A stretch of 64,000 nt of DNA, from contig JANTQA010000023.1 of NCBI GenBank assembly GCA_027625915.1, positions 18,910,001 to 18,974,000 on the forward strand, written 5' to 3'. Positions 46,891 to 64,000 of this stretch are shown here, in pieces (the first letter of the stretch is position 1; every line of letters begins with the position of its first letter). Source of the stretch: Anaeramoeba flamelloides. Its lineage: Eukaryota; Metamonada; Anaeramoebidae. Under the pieces are notes generated by a model. The model searched no databases, was not told where the DNA came from, and saw only the letters and a list, made by a program, of their open reading frames with translations. The position numbers and the translations under genes are program-made.

Positions 46891-48959
46891 GAATAAAGAA
46901 AATTTGAGAAAAAATGAAAAAATAAAATAATGATCTAACTTTATCAAAAATATTTTTTCTTTATCTTTTATTTCTTGAATTTCTATCAATTATTTCACCA
47001 CATGGGAAAATTAATCAGATTAAAGTTGTGTGAACTTATTAAGAAATTTAGAATCATCAAATTTCAAGCTTTTTCTTAAATTTTTTTCTGAGCAATTTCG
47101 TAATTTATGAAATTTTATTTTTGTTTTCACATAAAAAATCCATTATTGATTTAAACATGAAAAGGGGAGCAGAGTTCTTGATCTAGTAACAAATACCAAT
47201 ATTTGAAGAATAAATAGAAAATAATTTTCACTTCGTTATTGTATACTTCATTTTTCATAGGGTGTAACAAATTATGACCTGCTTTATGGACAACTCTACT
47301 GTTAATTAAAAAATTCAAAGATCAAAATTTTCATTTAGCTTTCCAAAAAAAACTCATATTCCAAGAATTAAAAACAAATCGTCAAAGTCTGAAAACTCTA
47401 AAAAGGGAAATTAATAATTTAAACTTCATTTAATAATTATAAAATTTGAAGAGGTAACTTGATTAAATCTTTTTTTGAAAAGCTTCAATAAAAATTTTGT
47501 TATATTTCTTTTACAATAAATAGTATTTGTTTTCAAATAAAAACAATTAAAAACTTTTATTTTTCCCATTTATTCAGCAAACGTCTCTCAAACTTTGATT
47601 AAAATTTTAATAGGTGATAATTTCGTCTAAATAATTGAGATATTCTTTATTTCATAAAGTACAAAAAAAAAAATAATGATAAATAGTAAATAAAGTGGTT
47701 CATTGTATGAGTACAAAGATATTAATATGAAAAAGAAAAAGTAAAGGTAATTTATTTTGTTTCCTGGACTTATTTTTACAAAAATTGAAAATAAGTAAAA
47801 AGTACTTTGGATTATGAAAAGGTTTGCAAAAAACAATAATTTCAATTTTTTGAAAAATAAATAGATTTTTTTAGATATTAGTGAGGCTAAAAAACACCCA
47901 TATCTAGAGCAACACACCTGTGACACAAATTAAACCCATATTTTTTTCTCATTGTTTCCAACCACAATCATCTGATCAGGTATCCAAGATTATAGATAAT
48001 GAATAATTTCTTTTATAGGTTAACCCTTTGATAGTTTGTAAAACTTTTATTACTATAAATTCGATTTTTTTATGATATTTATTGTTTGTATAATCAAATT
48101 TTATTTCAACAAAAATTGTCTCGTTTTTTTTGTTTCAGTTTTATGTTTTGATTATGAATTTTTAGAATTTCTTTTTTGAATAATAAAACTCGAAAAAATA
48201 AATAGTATATTAATTTATTGCTTATATTTAATTTCTTTGCCCGATTGATTCATTAAACCCATATAAAAAAGAAATATAGGTTAATGGCACATCAAGGTTT
48301 AATAAGTGTGTAGGATTCTTTTAAAAAGACATTTTTTTGAATAATATCTAAAAATACAAATTGGAAAGTAAAAAATGACAATCTTGAAAGTTAAGCTATA
48401 ATTATGCATATTATTCAAAATACAATAATTATTTTAGGAATGTTTCAAAACTCTTTATTGCTCTACCTCAAAAAAAAAAAAAAAAAAAAAAGATTCAAAA
48501 AAGAAAATGGGACTTATGTCAACAAATGTTCACTTAAACTTAATGGAAGAACTCTTTTATCAACCACAGTAAAATGAATTTTCATTTTTAAAATAGTTTC
48601 GAATTTTTACAATTAATTTTCCGTAAAAAGATCTAATCTTTTTTGGAATTTTTCTGATAGGTTAAGAAAAAGTGAAATGGTAAAATATTTATATTTTTAT
48701 GAAACCACACTTCTATTAATTTTTGATACTCTATAATAGATAAATAACATATGTAATTTAATTTTATTGTAAAAATAGAAGAGAGAAACAAAAAACGAAC
48801 GATTAAATAATTTGTCTTTAGTATAAATTGATTCTTTATCCCATTCTCAATAATTTATTAAATGTCTGTGAATTGACATGTTAAATTAAATTTTTTTTCA
48901 ATAACACAAGATTATTAATAATGTACCTTCATTATCAAAATTATTTATTTAATATTATT

Positions 48960-49430
48960 ATTTTTTAATTTTTAGAATTGTGAAAATAAATTAGTTTTAT
49001 TTGTTTGAAAATAAAAAAAAATTGAAAAATAATAATAAAAACTATTAATATACTAATAATATTTATATTATAACCAACTAATATAAATAAACACAATTTG
49101 GTTATTAATTATTGTTTCGGAATAATCAAATTAATATAATATTTCTCAATGGTTATCAGTTGAATCTTTCAGGTTTTCAAATAAATACTCTGTGAATTTC
49201 TTTATTTGTAAAAAAGTTTGAAATAATTATTGGAATTTACAGGTATTAAGTTAATATTAATATAGATATATTGTAAAACTTAGTGTTTTTATTTTTAAAG
49301 TATATTTTTAATACCCCCTCTTTCTAGATAATAAGATGGATTTCCTACAAGAAATAATTTTCTTTTTTAAATAAATGAGAAAATATATTGAATTTTGAAC
49401 ATTTCAAAAATGAGACAAATATTTATAATC
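48960..49430 (+). repeat. Dispersed repeat, copy 2 (partner 45090-45700)
   Basis: Colinear with 45090-45700 in the same orientation. The clearest match is around 49280-49410 against 45530-45680. Confidence 0.6.
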
Positions 49431-49739
49431 TTAGATAAATAATAATTCTTTTTCGAAATAGCATTTAAAAGAAATTTTTATATAATGGCAATTAGGATTT
49501 TAACTGGTTTTTTTGAGAACAAGACAAATTGTGATGCTAAAAAACATCATCAAATGTATTAAAATCCTATACACCGATGTTAATTTGATTCAAATATTTC
49601 ACCCGGATTGTAAAAATTCATAAGTCATAAAATTATTAGATCCACTAATTTCTCTTTATTAATAATTTATCGTACCTAAAATATGCTAAAAAGATTTTGG
49701 TGTGCTGATAAATTCCATATATGCCAATTACACATTTAT

Positions 49740-50760
49740 AGTAAAAAATTTAAATCAATTTTTTGGGATAAAAAACTCACAATTTAAGTTAAAAAAATTT
49801 TAATTTTTTTTTCCACAAATTATTTTCCTAGAATCCGCATTTTGTACCTTTATTTGAATATTTTTTTACCTTAGTTTTGGTTGAAAAGTTGTGTCTAAAA
49901 AGTTGAAATTACTTTATATAAATATTCATAAGTAGAAATCATTTTTTTTTAATTCGTTCATTTTTTTTTTCTGATAGAATAATACCCAGATATTTCTCTC
50001 AAGTGAAGAAAATAACTATAGTTCAGAGCTAAAACAAGGAAAAAATGAAAACAAAATAAAAAAAAACAAAAATTCAAATATTAATTTTTTAAAGACAAAG
50101 AAAAGATGATGAAAAACTTTCCAATACAAATAAAAATAATTATTTTTCAAAAGGTATGACTTGATTTATAATGTTAATTTATATTTTTTTTGAGGGTCTA
50201 TCCGTTGCATTCTTATCAAAAAAATATTTTCAATTTTCTTATTATAATCATTTTTTCTAATTTTTTCAATTTTTTGTTTTTCTTTTGTTTTTTATTTTTC
50301 GCTTTTTAAAAATTTTTTTCAGTTTTTCTTTTCTTTTTACTTTCTTTCTTTCTTTTTTTGATACTTTTGTTTTGATATCAGATCAGTGTAAAAAAAAAGA
50401 TCTTCGAAAAGACAAATGATTACTAATAAAATTTCGACGGTGTAATATCTTTTAAAATAAATTTAATTATAAACAAAAAATATTGTTTTTAGCACTTTTT
50501 CAGTGAAATTTCAATAATAACAAACCATGCAATATTGATTTCAAAAATTTTTACTTGCTTTTTTTGAATTTAGGGTTTTATGTTTTTTTAATTTTTTAAA
50601 ATATCAGCTTTTTATAGATTTAGAATGATTTTAAAATGAATTAAAAATATTATTTAATTATTTGTTGTTCTTGAAACCCAAAGGATATATATTATTTAAT
50701 CAATTTATTATTACAGGTTAGTTACAATTGTTGAAATGGTGTTTATATATCCTCTGGTAT
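49740..50760 (+). repeat. Segment paired with 30.7-32.0 kb
   Basis: Begins with a decayed MITE of the AGTTCCACTTT family. It then repeats the order of blocks seen at 31250-31900 (TTGCATTCTTATCAAAAAA, ATCATTTTTTCTAATTTT, AATTTCGAC, TTTTTCAGTGAAA, GGATATATAT). Either a segmental duplication of intergenic DNA or two copies of a larger unidentified element. Confidence 0.6.
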
Positions 50761-52245
50761 CAAAAATGGGATATACCCACAAATAAAACTTGGAAAATAA
50801 TTTATATTTACTCTACATAAGTTTTAAAAAACATCGGAACTTTTACTAATCATGTTTGCTGCAAGTGGATATATTCTACTTAAAGTGGATTATTTCAACC
50901 AATTTAAAATGGTATAAAAAAAGGGAGTTAATATTTTTTGAAAATTATTGATTTTTGATTAGACAGCTATTAATTTTACGGTAGAGTAAAAAAGGCTTGA
51001 AATAAACTTTGTTTCTTTCTTATTTTGCACAAAAAAATTACAAATTTCAATTTTATTTTATAATTGAACTCTAAAAAAACAAATAAGAAAATAAAATAAA
51101 ATAATATACGCCCGAAAACAATTGGAATCTTCCTGAAGTATATCTAATCAATTTATATATTTACTAAACAAAAGATAAAAGAAAATTTCCAGAATCCAAC
51201 TGTTAAAAAAAATTACAAGAATGATCTTTATTCTCTTTAATTGGAGATCAAATAAAATTACAAAAGAAATCAAAATGATTTTTCAAGAATAATTTACTCA
51301 CCTATACAAACATCGGTATAACACTTTTTTACCAACTGACTTTTGATCTTAGAATAATAAAAAAAAATTACAACTTAATTATATTGCCAAAAAAAAAAAA
51401 AAAAAAAATGATTTAAAGTTTCAAATTTCTAAAAATAAATTATTTTTAACGAATTTCCGTTCAAACCCTTTAAACACGTGTAATTCATCCAGGAAAACTG
51501 GGCAACTTTAAATAGAAAATTTTTTATATCTGAAATCAAACTTATCCCAGTTCAAGGCATTTTTTTGATATTATTATTTTCGTTTCGGTTCTTTGAATGA
51601 TGATTTCGAGAATAAAAAGAAATAGTATCTATTTTTTTATGAGGAGTCAAAATATATTTTTGTGGAGAACTTTAGTACTTATTTCTTAAAGATCTCAAAA
51701 AAATGAGTTTAGTTAATTTTTTTAGGAAAAATCCAAAATTTTATTTCGATTGTATTAAAAGAAAAAACAAAAAGTTGAAAATAACATTATTTTTTTCCAT
51801 TGTATCATAAGAATTTGAATTCATAATGAACCCAAATAATTAAACAATAATGAATGTAAAATGTATTTTCATTGAACCTTGATTTTTTATTAATTACAAT
51901 AATCTTTTTTCAAATTTCAGGGATTGTATGCCTGAAGGGATTTAAAAATAAATAAAAACAATTCGACAAATAGCAAAGAAATTGAAAAAAATGTATCTAA
52001 AGAAATAATTTAAATTAAAAAGCATATACTCACAGGTATACGAATTCCAATTTTAGATAAATTATCCCTAAAAAGATTTTTATTTAAGAAAATAGCTGAG
52101 TTTATGTATTGATCAAGTGTAATTCTCTTTTATTATTATTTTTTTTTTTTTTTTACTTTTGAATTTTGAAAGAGAATTCAATGGAATTGAATTGTGCGAA
52201 CACAATAAATCAATTAAGGTTTAAATTAAATTTGTTTAAAAATAT

Positions 52246-53294
52246 TTAAAATTTTAATGGACCACGTTTTTTTCTGAGTTTAATATGAGAACCACAATCA
52301 ACAATTCTTCCTTCTTTCATGTATTGTTCATATTCTTTGTGAGTGAATTGAGTGAAGCCCCATTTTTTTGATTCAACGATCCTAAATCTACCTGGGAATT
52401 TTCTTCCGGCAAGTGTGAGTGCTCTGTTTGCTAATCTAAGGTTTTTTTTTTGAACACGAAGACTTAAGACAACTTGGTTTTGTTTGACACGTGCAACTAA
52501 TCCAGTTGGTTTTCCGAATGAATGTCTCATTCCTGTTTGCAGACTAAATAGTTGGTAAAGATTTTTTTGTTTTTTTGTTTTTTTGTTTTTTTGAAAACAA
52601 AAATTCAATCCGTTTGAATGATAAACAGTCGAAAAAATTAGTATGATCTTGGTAGGATGGTATAATTTGTAAGATTTAAAACAAGAAGAAAAAGAAAAAG
52701 AAAAAAAAAAAAAAAAAGAAAAAGCAAAAAAAAAAATAATAAAAAAAATTTTAATTTTGTTTTTTTGTTTGCTTTTTTTAATTTCAAATTACAAAGAACA
52801 AAAATCAAAAACACAGAAGAGTAAACTCTTTGGAAACTTGACTTACCGATCTGCGCCTGCACATGACAGCATTTTGTTAATTCTGATTACATGATATGGG
52901 TGGACTCTGATTCTTAAATGGAAGCCTTCTCTTCCTGCTTTTTTGGTCATATGTTTATTGGCTGCAATACGAGCGGCTTCTAAAGCTTCGGAACTGATTT
53001 GGAGTTTTTCTAAATTGATCAAGTGGAGGCAGTATGGGAATTCAGATACCTTTGCTTTCTTTTTACCTGTATCAAAAATTCTGATCTTTGGATCTTTTTT
53101 AATTAAAGTTTAATTTAAACAGCAAGAACAACAATTTTCAAAAAAAAAAAAAAAAAAAAAAATTAAATAAAAGTTAAAAAAGAAAAAGAAAAGAGTTAGT
53201 GTTGTTTATTACCTGGTACACTTCTGTTGAATCTAGATTTTGGGAATGGTTTGTTTTTACAAAACCTGTAACACTTTGCTGGTCTTCTACCCAT
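52246..53294 (-). CDS. RPL10: 60S ribosomal protein L10 (uL16)
   Basis: Three exons, 53294-53213, 53093-52847 and 52543-52246, join to 208 residues (human 214). uL16 lies near the peptidyl transferase centre and is among the last proteins added to the large subunit. Matches are [27 protein letters not shown] / [67 protein letters not shown] / [22 protein letters not shown] and KKWGFTQF. Slashes mark exon joins. Introns are 119 and 303 bases, with donors GTAATA and GTAAGT and acceptors AAG and TAG. The C-terminus ends RKKRGPLKF, lacking the last few animal residues. A Tc1-type MITE lies 0.43 kb upstream of the ATG. Confidence 0.97.
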
Positions 53295-53720
53295 TTTATA
53301 AAAAGAAATTAATTTTAAGAAATTAAATGAAAAAAATAAAATTTGATTTAATTTTGATTTGAATTATTATTTAAGGCGATAATTAGAATTGCATTGAATT
53401 TTTTAAAAGTGTATCCCTTGTTTCCTTTCAAATTATGTTATCCAATTTTTTCCTTTTTTATCTTTCATCATAATACTGTTATTTTCCAATTAAAAAAAGA
53501 AAATTTTTACTTCAGGTTCCAAATATTATGAATTAATTATTAGCTGAAAAAACCCAAATATCTTTCGAAAATCAATTAGAAATGATATTTTTAGACATTT
53601 ATTTAATCTTTTTTATCGGACTTTGAGATAAAATTTTAAGTATGAGAATTGGATTTTTACAGTATTTGAAAAATAAATTGATATTGATTTTCACTTCATT
53701 TTCCTTTTTTTTTTGTATTA
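53295..53720. other. RPL10 5' flank
   Basis: AT-rich. 53440-53710 shows a weaker colinear match to 58860-59140 (AATACTGTYATTTTC and CGACTTTGAGATAAAATTT-type blocks), so another dispersed repeat may be present. Confidence 0.45.
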
Positions 53721-54199
53721 CTGTAGTCAAAATAACCCGTGCAAAAAAATATAATGTGTGTTTCAAAATAAAAAGCGTGTTTTTTTGTTATAGTTGACCA
53801 ATACATTAACCAATCAAAGAAACCAATAATAAACCCTAAAAAAAATATGGTATTGGTTTCTTAAAGTTCTATTATTTAAAAAGAAATTCTAAAAATGAAG
53901 GATCAAATTACAAAATTTATCTCAAAAAATAGAGTTAATTTTTAAGAAAAATTTTAACCTTAAAAAAAACAAAAAATTTCAAAAAAATTTCAAATATTAT
54001 GGAAAAATTTCAACTATTTGCATGAATAATTTAAATTTTAGTGAAAATAACCAGACCTTTACTTTCAAAATTGATTTGAACTTAAGTATACTATTTATTA
54101 GTAGATTGGATGTTGCCTTGGTACAAGAATAAAAAAAAGCACGGATAATATTTTGAAGCACGGATTATAGTCGTTGTGAACGCTTTATTTTGATCACTG
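53721..54199 (+). mobile_element. 479-base Tc1/mariner-type MITE, upstream of RPL10
   Basis: The left end CTGTAGTCAAAATAACCCGT and the inverted right end CAGTGATCAAAATAAAGCG are bordered by TA (53719-53720 and 54200-54201). It is closely similar over its full length to 38985-39466 in the same orientation. The subterminal block CACGGATAATATTTTGAAGC near 54140 is shared. No transposase. Confidence 0.9.
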
Positions 54200-54796
54200 T
54201 ATACTAAGAGAGCATGACTGAAAAAGATAAATTGTTATTTGTGTTCTCTATTTATTTGCTTGGTTTTTTTTTTTTTTTTTTTTGATACTCTTTCGTGTCT
54301 TTTTGGTGTTTAACAATTTTTAAAGAAAGCAATATTTTAGAAATAATGTGTAAAAAAACACAAAGATACTCACAACTTTTTTATACCAAAAATCTTATTT
54401 ATGTTCTTATATACGTTGCATTTTTAGTTCAATTCAATCATTTGAATGTCAATTAATTTAATTTTCAATTCATTGATTCGATTTTATTAATTTTTCAAAA
54501 TAATGGAGAAATTAATTTTCTTATTTTTAAATTTCGAATTTATTTTATTTTATTTACTGAAATTACCATATTTTTAATTTTTATTTATTTTTAAATCAGA
54601 ATTGGAATGTTTATAAAAATTATTGATTTTTTTTTTTTAAAAAATTTATCTAAAAGTTGTTGAAATTTTATTTATTTTATTTATTATTTATTTAGAGAAA
54701 GGAGTAATTAAAGAAAATTGTAATAAAAATTATTAAATAAAAAAAAGAGAAGAAGAAAAATAATTAAAATATGTATAAAAATAAAATACTATCTTT

Positions 54797-55060
54797 TTCA
54801 TGGGCAAATAGAAACTATCCACGTCCTGAATACACATGAGGAGCAAAAATCCGATAGAAAGATTATCTATTATAGATAAAAAATCCTCAATATGTGATTA
54901 ATAATTGGTATTTCACCTTCGGTAGGTTTTTTAAAATTTAAAAGAATAGAGTAAAATATTTGATTTTACTCAATTCTTTCGAATCAAAAAAAAAAAAAAC
55001 CTAGACACTATCTCTCAGAGTGGGGCACCGGGTACCCGAATTTATATATTTTTTACTATT
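54797..55060. ncRNA. Candidate structured RNA locus, unidentified
   Basis: Within an A/T desert this block has clustered G/C: CTATCCACGTCCTGAATACA, CACCTTCGGTAGG, CTCTCAGAGTGGGGCACCGG and the palindrome CGGGTACCCG. CACATGAGGA (about 54833) can pair with TCCTCAATATGTG (about 54882), enclosing a second stem ATCTATTATAGAT. A T6 run follows at about 55050. No match to U1-U6, tRNA, SRP or RNase P signatures was recognised. Strand and function are unknown. Confidence 0.3.
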
Positions 55061-56139
55061 TTTAAGAGTTTTTGTTTTCACTTTATTTTTATTATTTTTT
55101 CTTTATTACCTTAATTTTTCTAACCATACCAGCTTTGATTTAAAAATTGATAAAAAATTTAAAGTTGTTGAAATTATGTAATATTCAATAAAAAATAGCA
55201 TCATTTTTTTACTAATCATTGACATTAAATCAATATATTAACCTATAAGTCAATTTAAAATATGAAACAATTACACAATACAATCCCTATATTCAGATAT
55301 ACCTATTAGAAAAAAAATAACTCTGATTATATTTTAGTAATTTCTATGAGTTGACCAATATAATTTATTTACATAACTAAATATCAATTCACATTAAATA
55401 AAATAGATGAAGATTGAAAAAAAAAATTTAAAACTGTTATGAGAGAAATTTTCATTTTCTAACCTGTTTAAAGTGAATTCAAATTCTTTAATCGGATTAT
55501 TATTTTTCAATCTACCAATTTCCTAAAAAAAAATTATATTTTCTATTTTTTCAAAAATCTATTGAATCGAAATTTCTTTAAGACAATAAATATGTTGTTA
55601 ACTACAGGAGTAAAATTTAAATTGCCAGAAAAATGGAAAATAACCTTTTGTCTATTGGTAATTTTTGGTTTAGTGTATATTCAAAGTGTTTTGTTCTTGA
55701 ACTAAAAAGATATTAGTAATATATTATTAAGATAGCTCTTAATAATCAATTAAAAATCCTATTAAAGATAAAATTATTTTTTTTTACTAATGATGACTAT
55801 TAAAAATTTCCATTTTTTAAATTTAATTTTTACCCATCTTTTCCAAATCTAAAAGATAGTAACTGGAATATTTAGTATTACGGTAATTTAAATAATGATT
55901 TAGAAACCACAAACTTATTTATTTTTGATAGTTTAGAATTTCAATCATTTCTCTCTAGGCATTTCTATAACAAACTAAAGAAAGATTTATTTTGTTTTCT
56001 TTTTATAAAGCTAATTGTAACATGAATATATTTCTGAAATGTAAAAATTATTTATAAAAATTATATCAAACAACTACTTTAATATTTCAAGTAAATTGTA
56101 AATTTTCCTTAATTAATCCATATATCAAGATAAATTTAA

Positions 56140-56830
56140 GAAAGATATGTTTCAACTTTTACATCTTCAGATTGGTGAATCAACCTTAAATTGTGTTTCA
56201 AAATGAAGATTTTTTTCTGAAATTATTATGGTTTTTTGATAATAATATGATCATTTTTAATTTATTAGATCAACAAATAGTGCCACTTTACATATTGAAT
56301 TTTTTAAAATATTTCAACAATAAAGTCCTAATTTAATCTACACTCAATAACAACATCAACCCTATTTCAAACCATTTGCCAGTTAAAAATCAAATTTTAA
56401 GATTAAATATTTTTATAAATTGAAGTTATTGTTAAATTCCAATAAATGTTTGAAAATTTTTACTTCACTTTCCATTTTAGGAAATTTTTAATCATTTGCT
56501 TTTGATTTGTAAAAAGCATTTTATTTGGTTAAATATAAAGAGACTTTGTTTAATTAGTTGACCTTCAAAATATTCTTTGTCAAAAACTGTTTTAAAAAGT
56601 AAGGTTCTAATTTTTAAAATGGGAAATTGAACTAAAAAGTTTTTTAAATTTTTTAGGATGTATCAGTCTCTCTTATAATAAAAAAATTTTAATTTTAATA
56701 TTCAGTTCTATACAATCGAAATATTTGTTTTTCATCTCCAAATAAAATAAAAAAAAGTACTTGTGTCTTTTATTATGAAATTTTGGTTAATTTAATTTTA
56801 GACTTCTCGGTGGTAGACACAAACACTTCA
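56140..56830 (+). repeat. Dispersed repeat, copy 1 (partner 59440-59720)
   Basis: Shared blocks in the same order are TTCAACTTT, AGATTGRTGAATMAACCTT, TGTTTCAAAATG, TTTTTTCTGAAATT, GATCATTTTTAATT and CTTCTCSGTGGTAGA. The partner is shorter between the last two. Confidence 0.6.
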
Positions 56831-57689
56831 ATGAACAAAATACTCACGAAAATGAGATATATAACAATTCGACAAACAATTTACTAAATCTAAGACAAAT
56901 CTTATATGTTCTATTTGCAAAATATCAAACAATCAAGATAAAACACTAGAACTTATTTCTCTTTTTATATTTTTTATTGTGTTTTTTCAAAAATATTTAG
57001 GTCTATAATAATGGAAAATTGTCTGGTTAAGTGTTTTGTGTTTGTAAATAAATAGGCAAGGTCAATTTGGGGATATTTTTTTTAGATTAATATTTAGGTA
57101 AAATAATATTACGGTTATGAGAATTAATTCAGCTAAAAATGATTTCTACCTCATTACCCAAAAGAAACACAAAAAAAAAGAATAATAGAGACTTCAAAAA
57201 TCTCACCAACAATTTGTTAACTGCTTATCAGATCGTGTATTATTTTTAAGACGTTTTGTAAAACTTGAGTTGTTTTTGAGAAATTTAAAATAAATTTGGT
57301 TTCATTTCAAAATGAAATGATCTCTCTTGATAATATGATTAAAAAAATACTTTGTTTGTAAATTCTGTTCTCAAAGATTCGATTTTTCATCCTTTTTATA
57401 ACCACTCAAAATCAATTTAGTAAATCGGTCTTTGAAATGTTCATTTTTTTCAAAACAATTAACATTTCAATCTTTCTCTTTTCATTTTTCGAAAGAATAC
57501 ACCTTTCAACAAAAACAAACAATTTCAAATGTAAAAGATCGGAACTTTTTCTTCCTTTTTTTTTTTTTTGTTTCAATTTTTCTGAAGAACTTTGTTCTTC
57601 TTTTCTGTCATTTGCTCACAATAAAACCAATTTACTGTTTTTTTTATATTGTCTGATTTTCTTTTCATTTTTAAAGGGCGTACGATCAT

Positions 57690-63430
<5,741 letters not shown>

Positions 63431-63529
63431 TACTCTGGATGTTCTTTTACTTAAATTTCCTAAAGGTAATTTAAGAGTAAAATCATAGATTCCACGATTT
63501 TTCATGGATGGACAAACCCAAATTATTTT
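63431..63529 (-). other. Possible terminal exon fragment
   Basis: A minus-strand frame reading IIWVCPSMKNRGIYDF, then LKLPLGNLSKRTSRV, ends TAA at 63431. Its composition (Trp, Cys, Pro, Gly, Arg) is coding-like, but no canonical AG acceptor precedes it and an in-frame stop lies just upstream. An internal ATG would give only 25 residues. Family not recognised. Confidence 0.25.
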
Positions 63530-63759
63530 TATGGTTTAAAAAACAAAAAATTAAAAATTGAAAAGGAAATATAGAAAAAAGAAAAGAAAAAAAAAGAAAT
63601 TTAAAAAGGGTTCTGATAAGCAATTGATAAAAAATCTAAAAAAAAAAAACCAATGCAATCTTTAATTAAGGACTCACAAATTCACAGTCACGATACTTTT
63701 GGTTAATTTAATTTAATTTTGTGAGATCATGAATATTCATTTGGGGAGGTAATTATATA

Positions 63760-63960
63760 ATTATTATAATTTGTTTTTTATTTTTGATCGCGTTTGCTTT
63801 TAACCCTTGGTATTTTTTTTACCTTTGCCATTTCTTTTTTTGTTATCAAGTAACTCATACTTTTGTGTTCTCAGTATCTCAGTATTAGCAAGTAACCACT
63901 TGGACTTTTTCCTTTGTGGCTCTTCTTTTCCAATTTAAAGAAAATTCTGCCAGGGAAAAA
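63760..63960 (-). other. Possible exon at the right edge
   Basis: On the minus strand a good acceptor (TTTTTTCCCTGGCAG near 63947) is followed by short open frames in all phases, including one reading PQRKKSKWLLANTEILRTQK. The denser G/C here suggests a gene entering from beyond the window, but the frame cannot be chosen. Confidence 0.2.
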
Positions 63961-64000
63961 ATTGAAAAAAATAAAAAAATGTTTTGTAAAGTCTATTCTC

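Larger units (their letters stand above)
46891..52245. other. 5.4 kb gene desert
   Basis: No confident gene between RPS16 and RPL10. Contents: the second copy of the 45 kb repeat (48960-49430), a worn AGTTCCACTTT-family MITE (about 49740-49910), and the segment paired with 30.7-32.0 kb (to about 50760). A poly-A tract lies at about 48471-48491 and another near 51389-51408. The open frame at 47627-47926 is Phe/Leu/Ile/Tyr-rich without ATG and is not called. Confidence 0.5.
54200..57689. other. Gene desert between RPL10 and the Rab gene
   Basis: No coding gene is recognised. A compact, relatively GC-rich block at 54797-55060 is listed separately. 56140-56830 is paired with 59440-59720. Two overlapping plus-strand frames at 57432-57697 are T-rich, Phe-dominated and not called, though a short first Rab exon could lie here. 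Confidence 0.5.

Noticed and set aside
47627-47926. 99-codon minus-strand frame resembling a membrane protein
   Set aside because: Begins at a non-ATG codon; hydrophobicity comes from A/T-rich codons (Phe, Ile, Leu, Tyr); no family pattern.
54820-54870. Hammerhead-ribozyme-like CTGA...ATGAGG...GATAGAAA pattern
   Set aside because: The CTGATGA core is interrupted and the GAAA strand is not placed correctly; kept only as a candidate structured RNA.

Overview
This window is nuclear DNA of a very AT-rich, intron-bearing protist. It holds spliced eukaryotic housekeeping genes (ribosomal proteins uS9 and uL16, RNA polymerase subunit RPB10, TFIID subunit TAF5, a Rab GTPase), long A/T tracts, and proteins full of Asn, Lys and Glu runs. 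The standard genetic code fits every gene. Introns run GT..AG; the donor GTTTGT is used in 5 of 12 reconstructed introns and acceptors are often TAG. The lineage cannot be fixed from the sequence. An anaerobic amoeboid protist (Anaeramoeba-like, or Entamoeba-like in its splice donors) is my guess, with low confidence.

Layout. 0-2.7 kb: two inverted-repeat transposon relics. 2.7-9.1 kb (+): a roughly 2,108-residue protein that looks like a chain of degenerate PH-like modules. 9.5-12.1 kb: decayed transposon copies. 12.1-15.2 kb (-): a 1,011-residue RCC1-repeat protein whose N-terminal third has a far higher G+C content than anything around it. 17.0-23.9 kb (-): TAF5 in three exons with unusually long introns, one carrying a PIF/Harbinger-like element. 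25-27 kb: two more transposon families. 28.1-30.5 kb (-): an SLX4-like nuclease scaffold. 30.7-37 kb: gene-free repeat land. 38.3-38.8 kb (-): RPB10. 40.5-41.0 kb (+): a small PH protein with a myristoylation-type N-terminus. 41-44.6 kb (-): two orphan last exons. 46.2-46.9 kb (-): RPS16. 52.2-53.3 kb (-): RPL10. 57.7-58.3 kb (+): the first half of a Rab2/4/14-like GTPase with no visible continuation. 58.3-64 kb: no confident gene.

The genes do not form an obvious pathway. They are isolated single loci in a gene-poor landscape, and the repeated DNA is the more coherent story. At least seven families of short non-autonomous DNA transposons are present: TA-flanked Tc1/mariner-type, TAA/TTA-flanked PIF/Harbinger-type, TTAA-flanked piggyBac-type, and a 1.27 kb family with subterminal CGCG arrays. 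No transposase is encoded in the window. All three copies of one family lie within about 0.45 kb upstream of a minus-strand gene, in the same orientation. No retroviral, LTR or Polinton-like element, no rRNA or tRNA gene and no CRISPR array was recognised.
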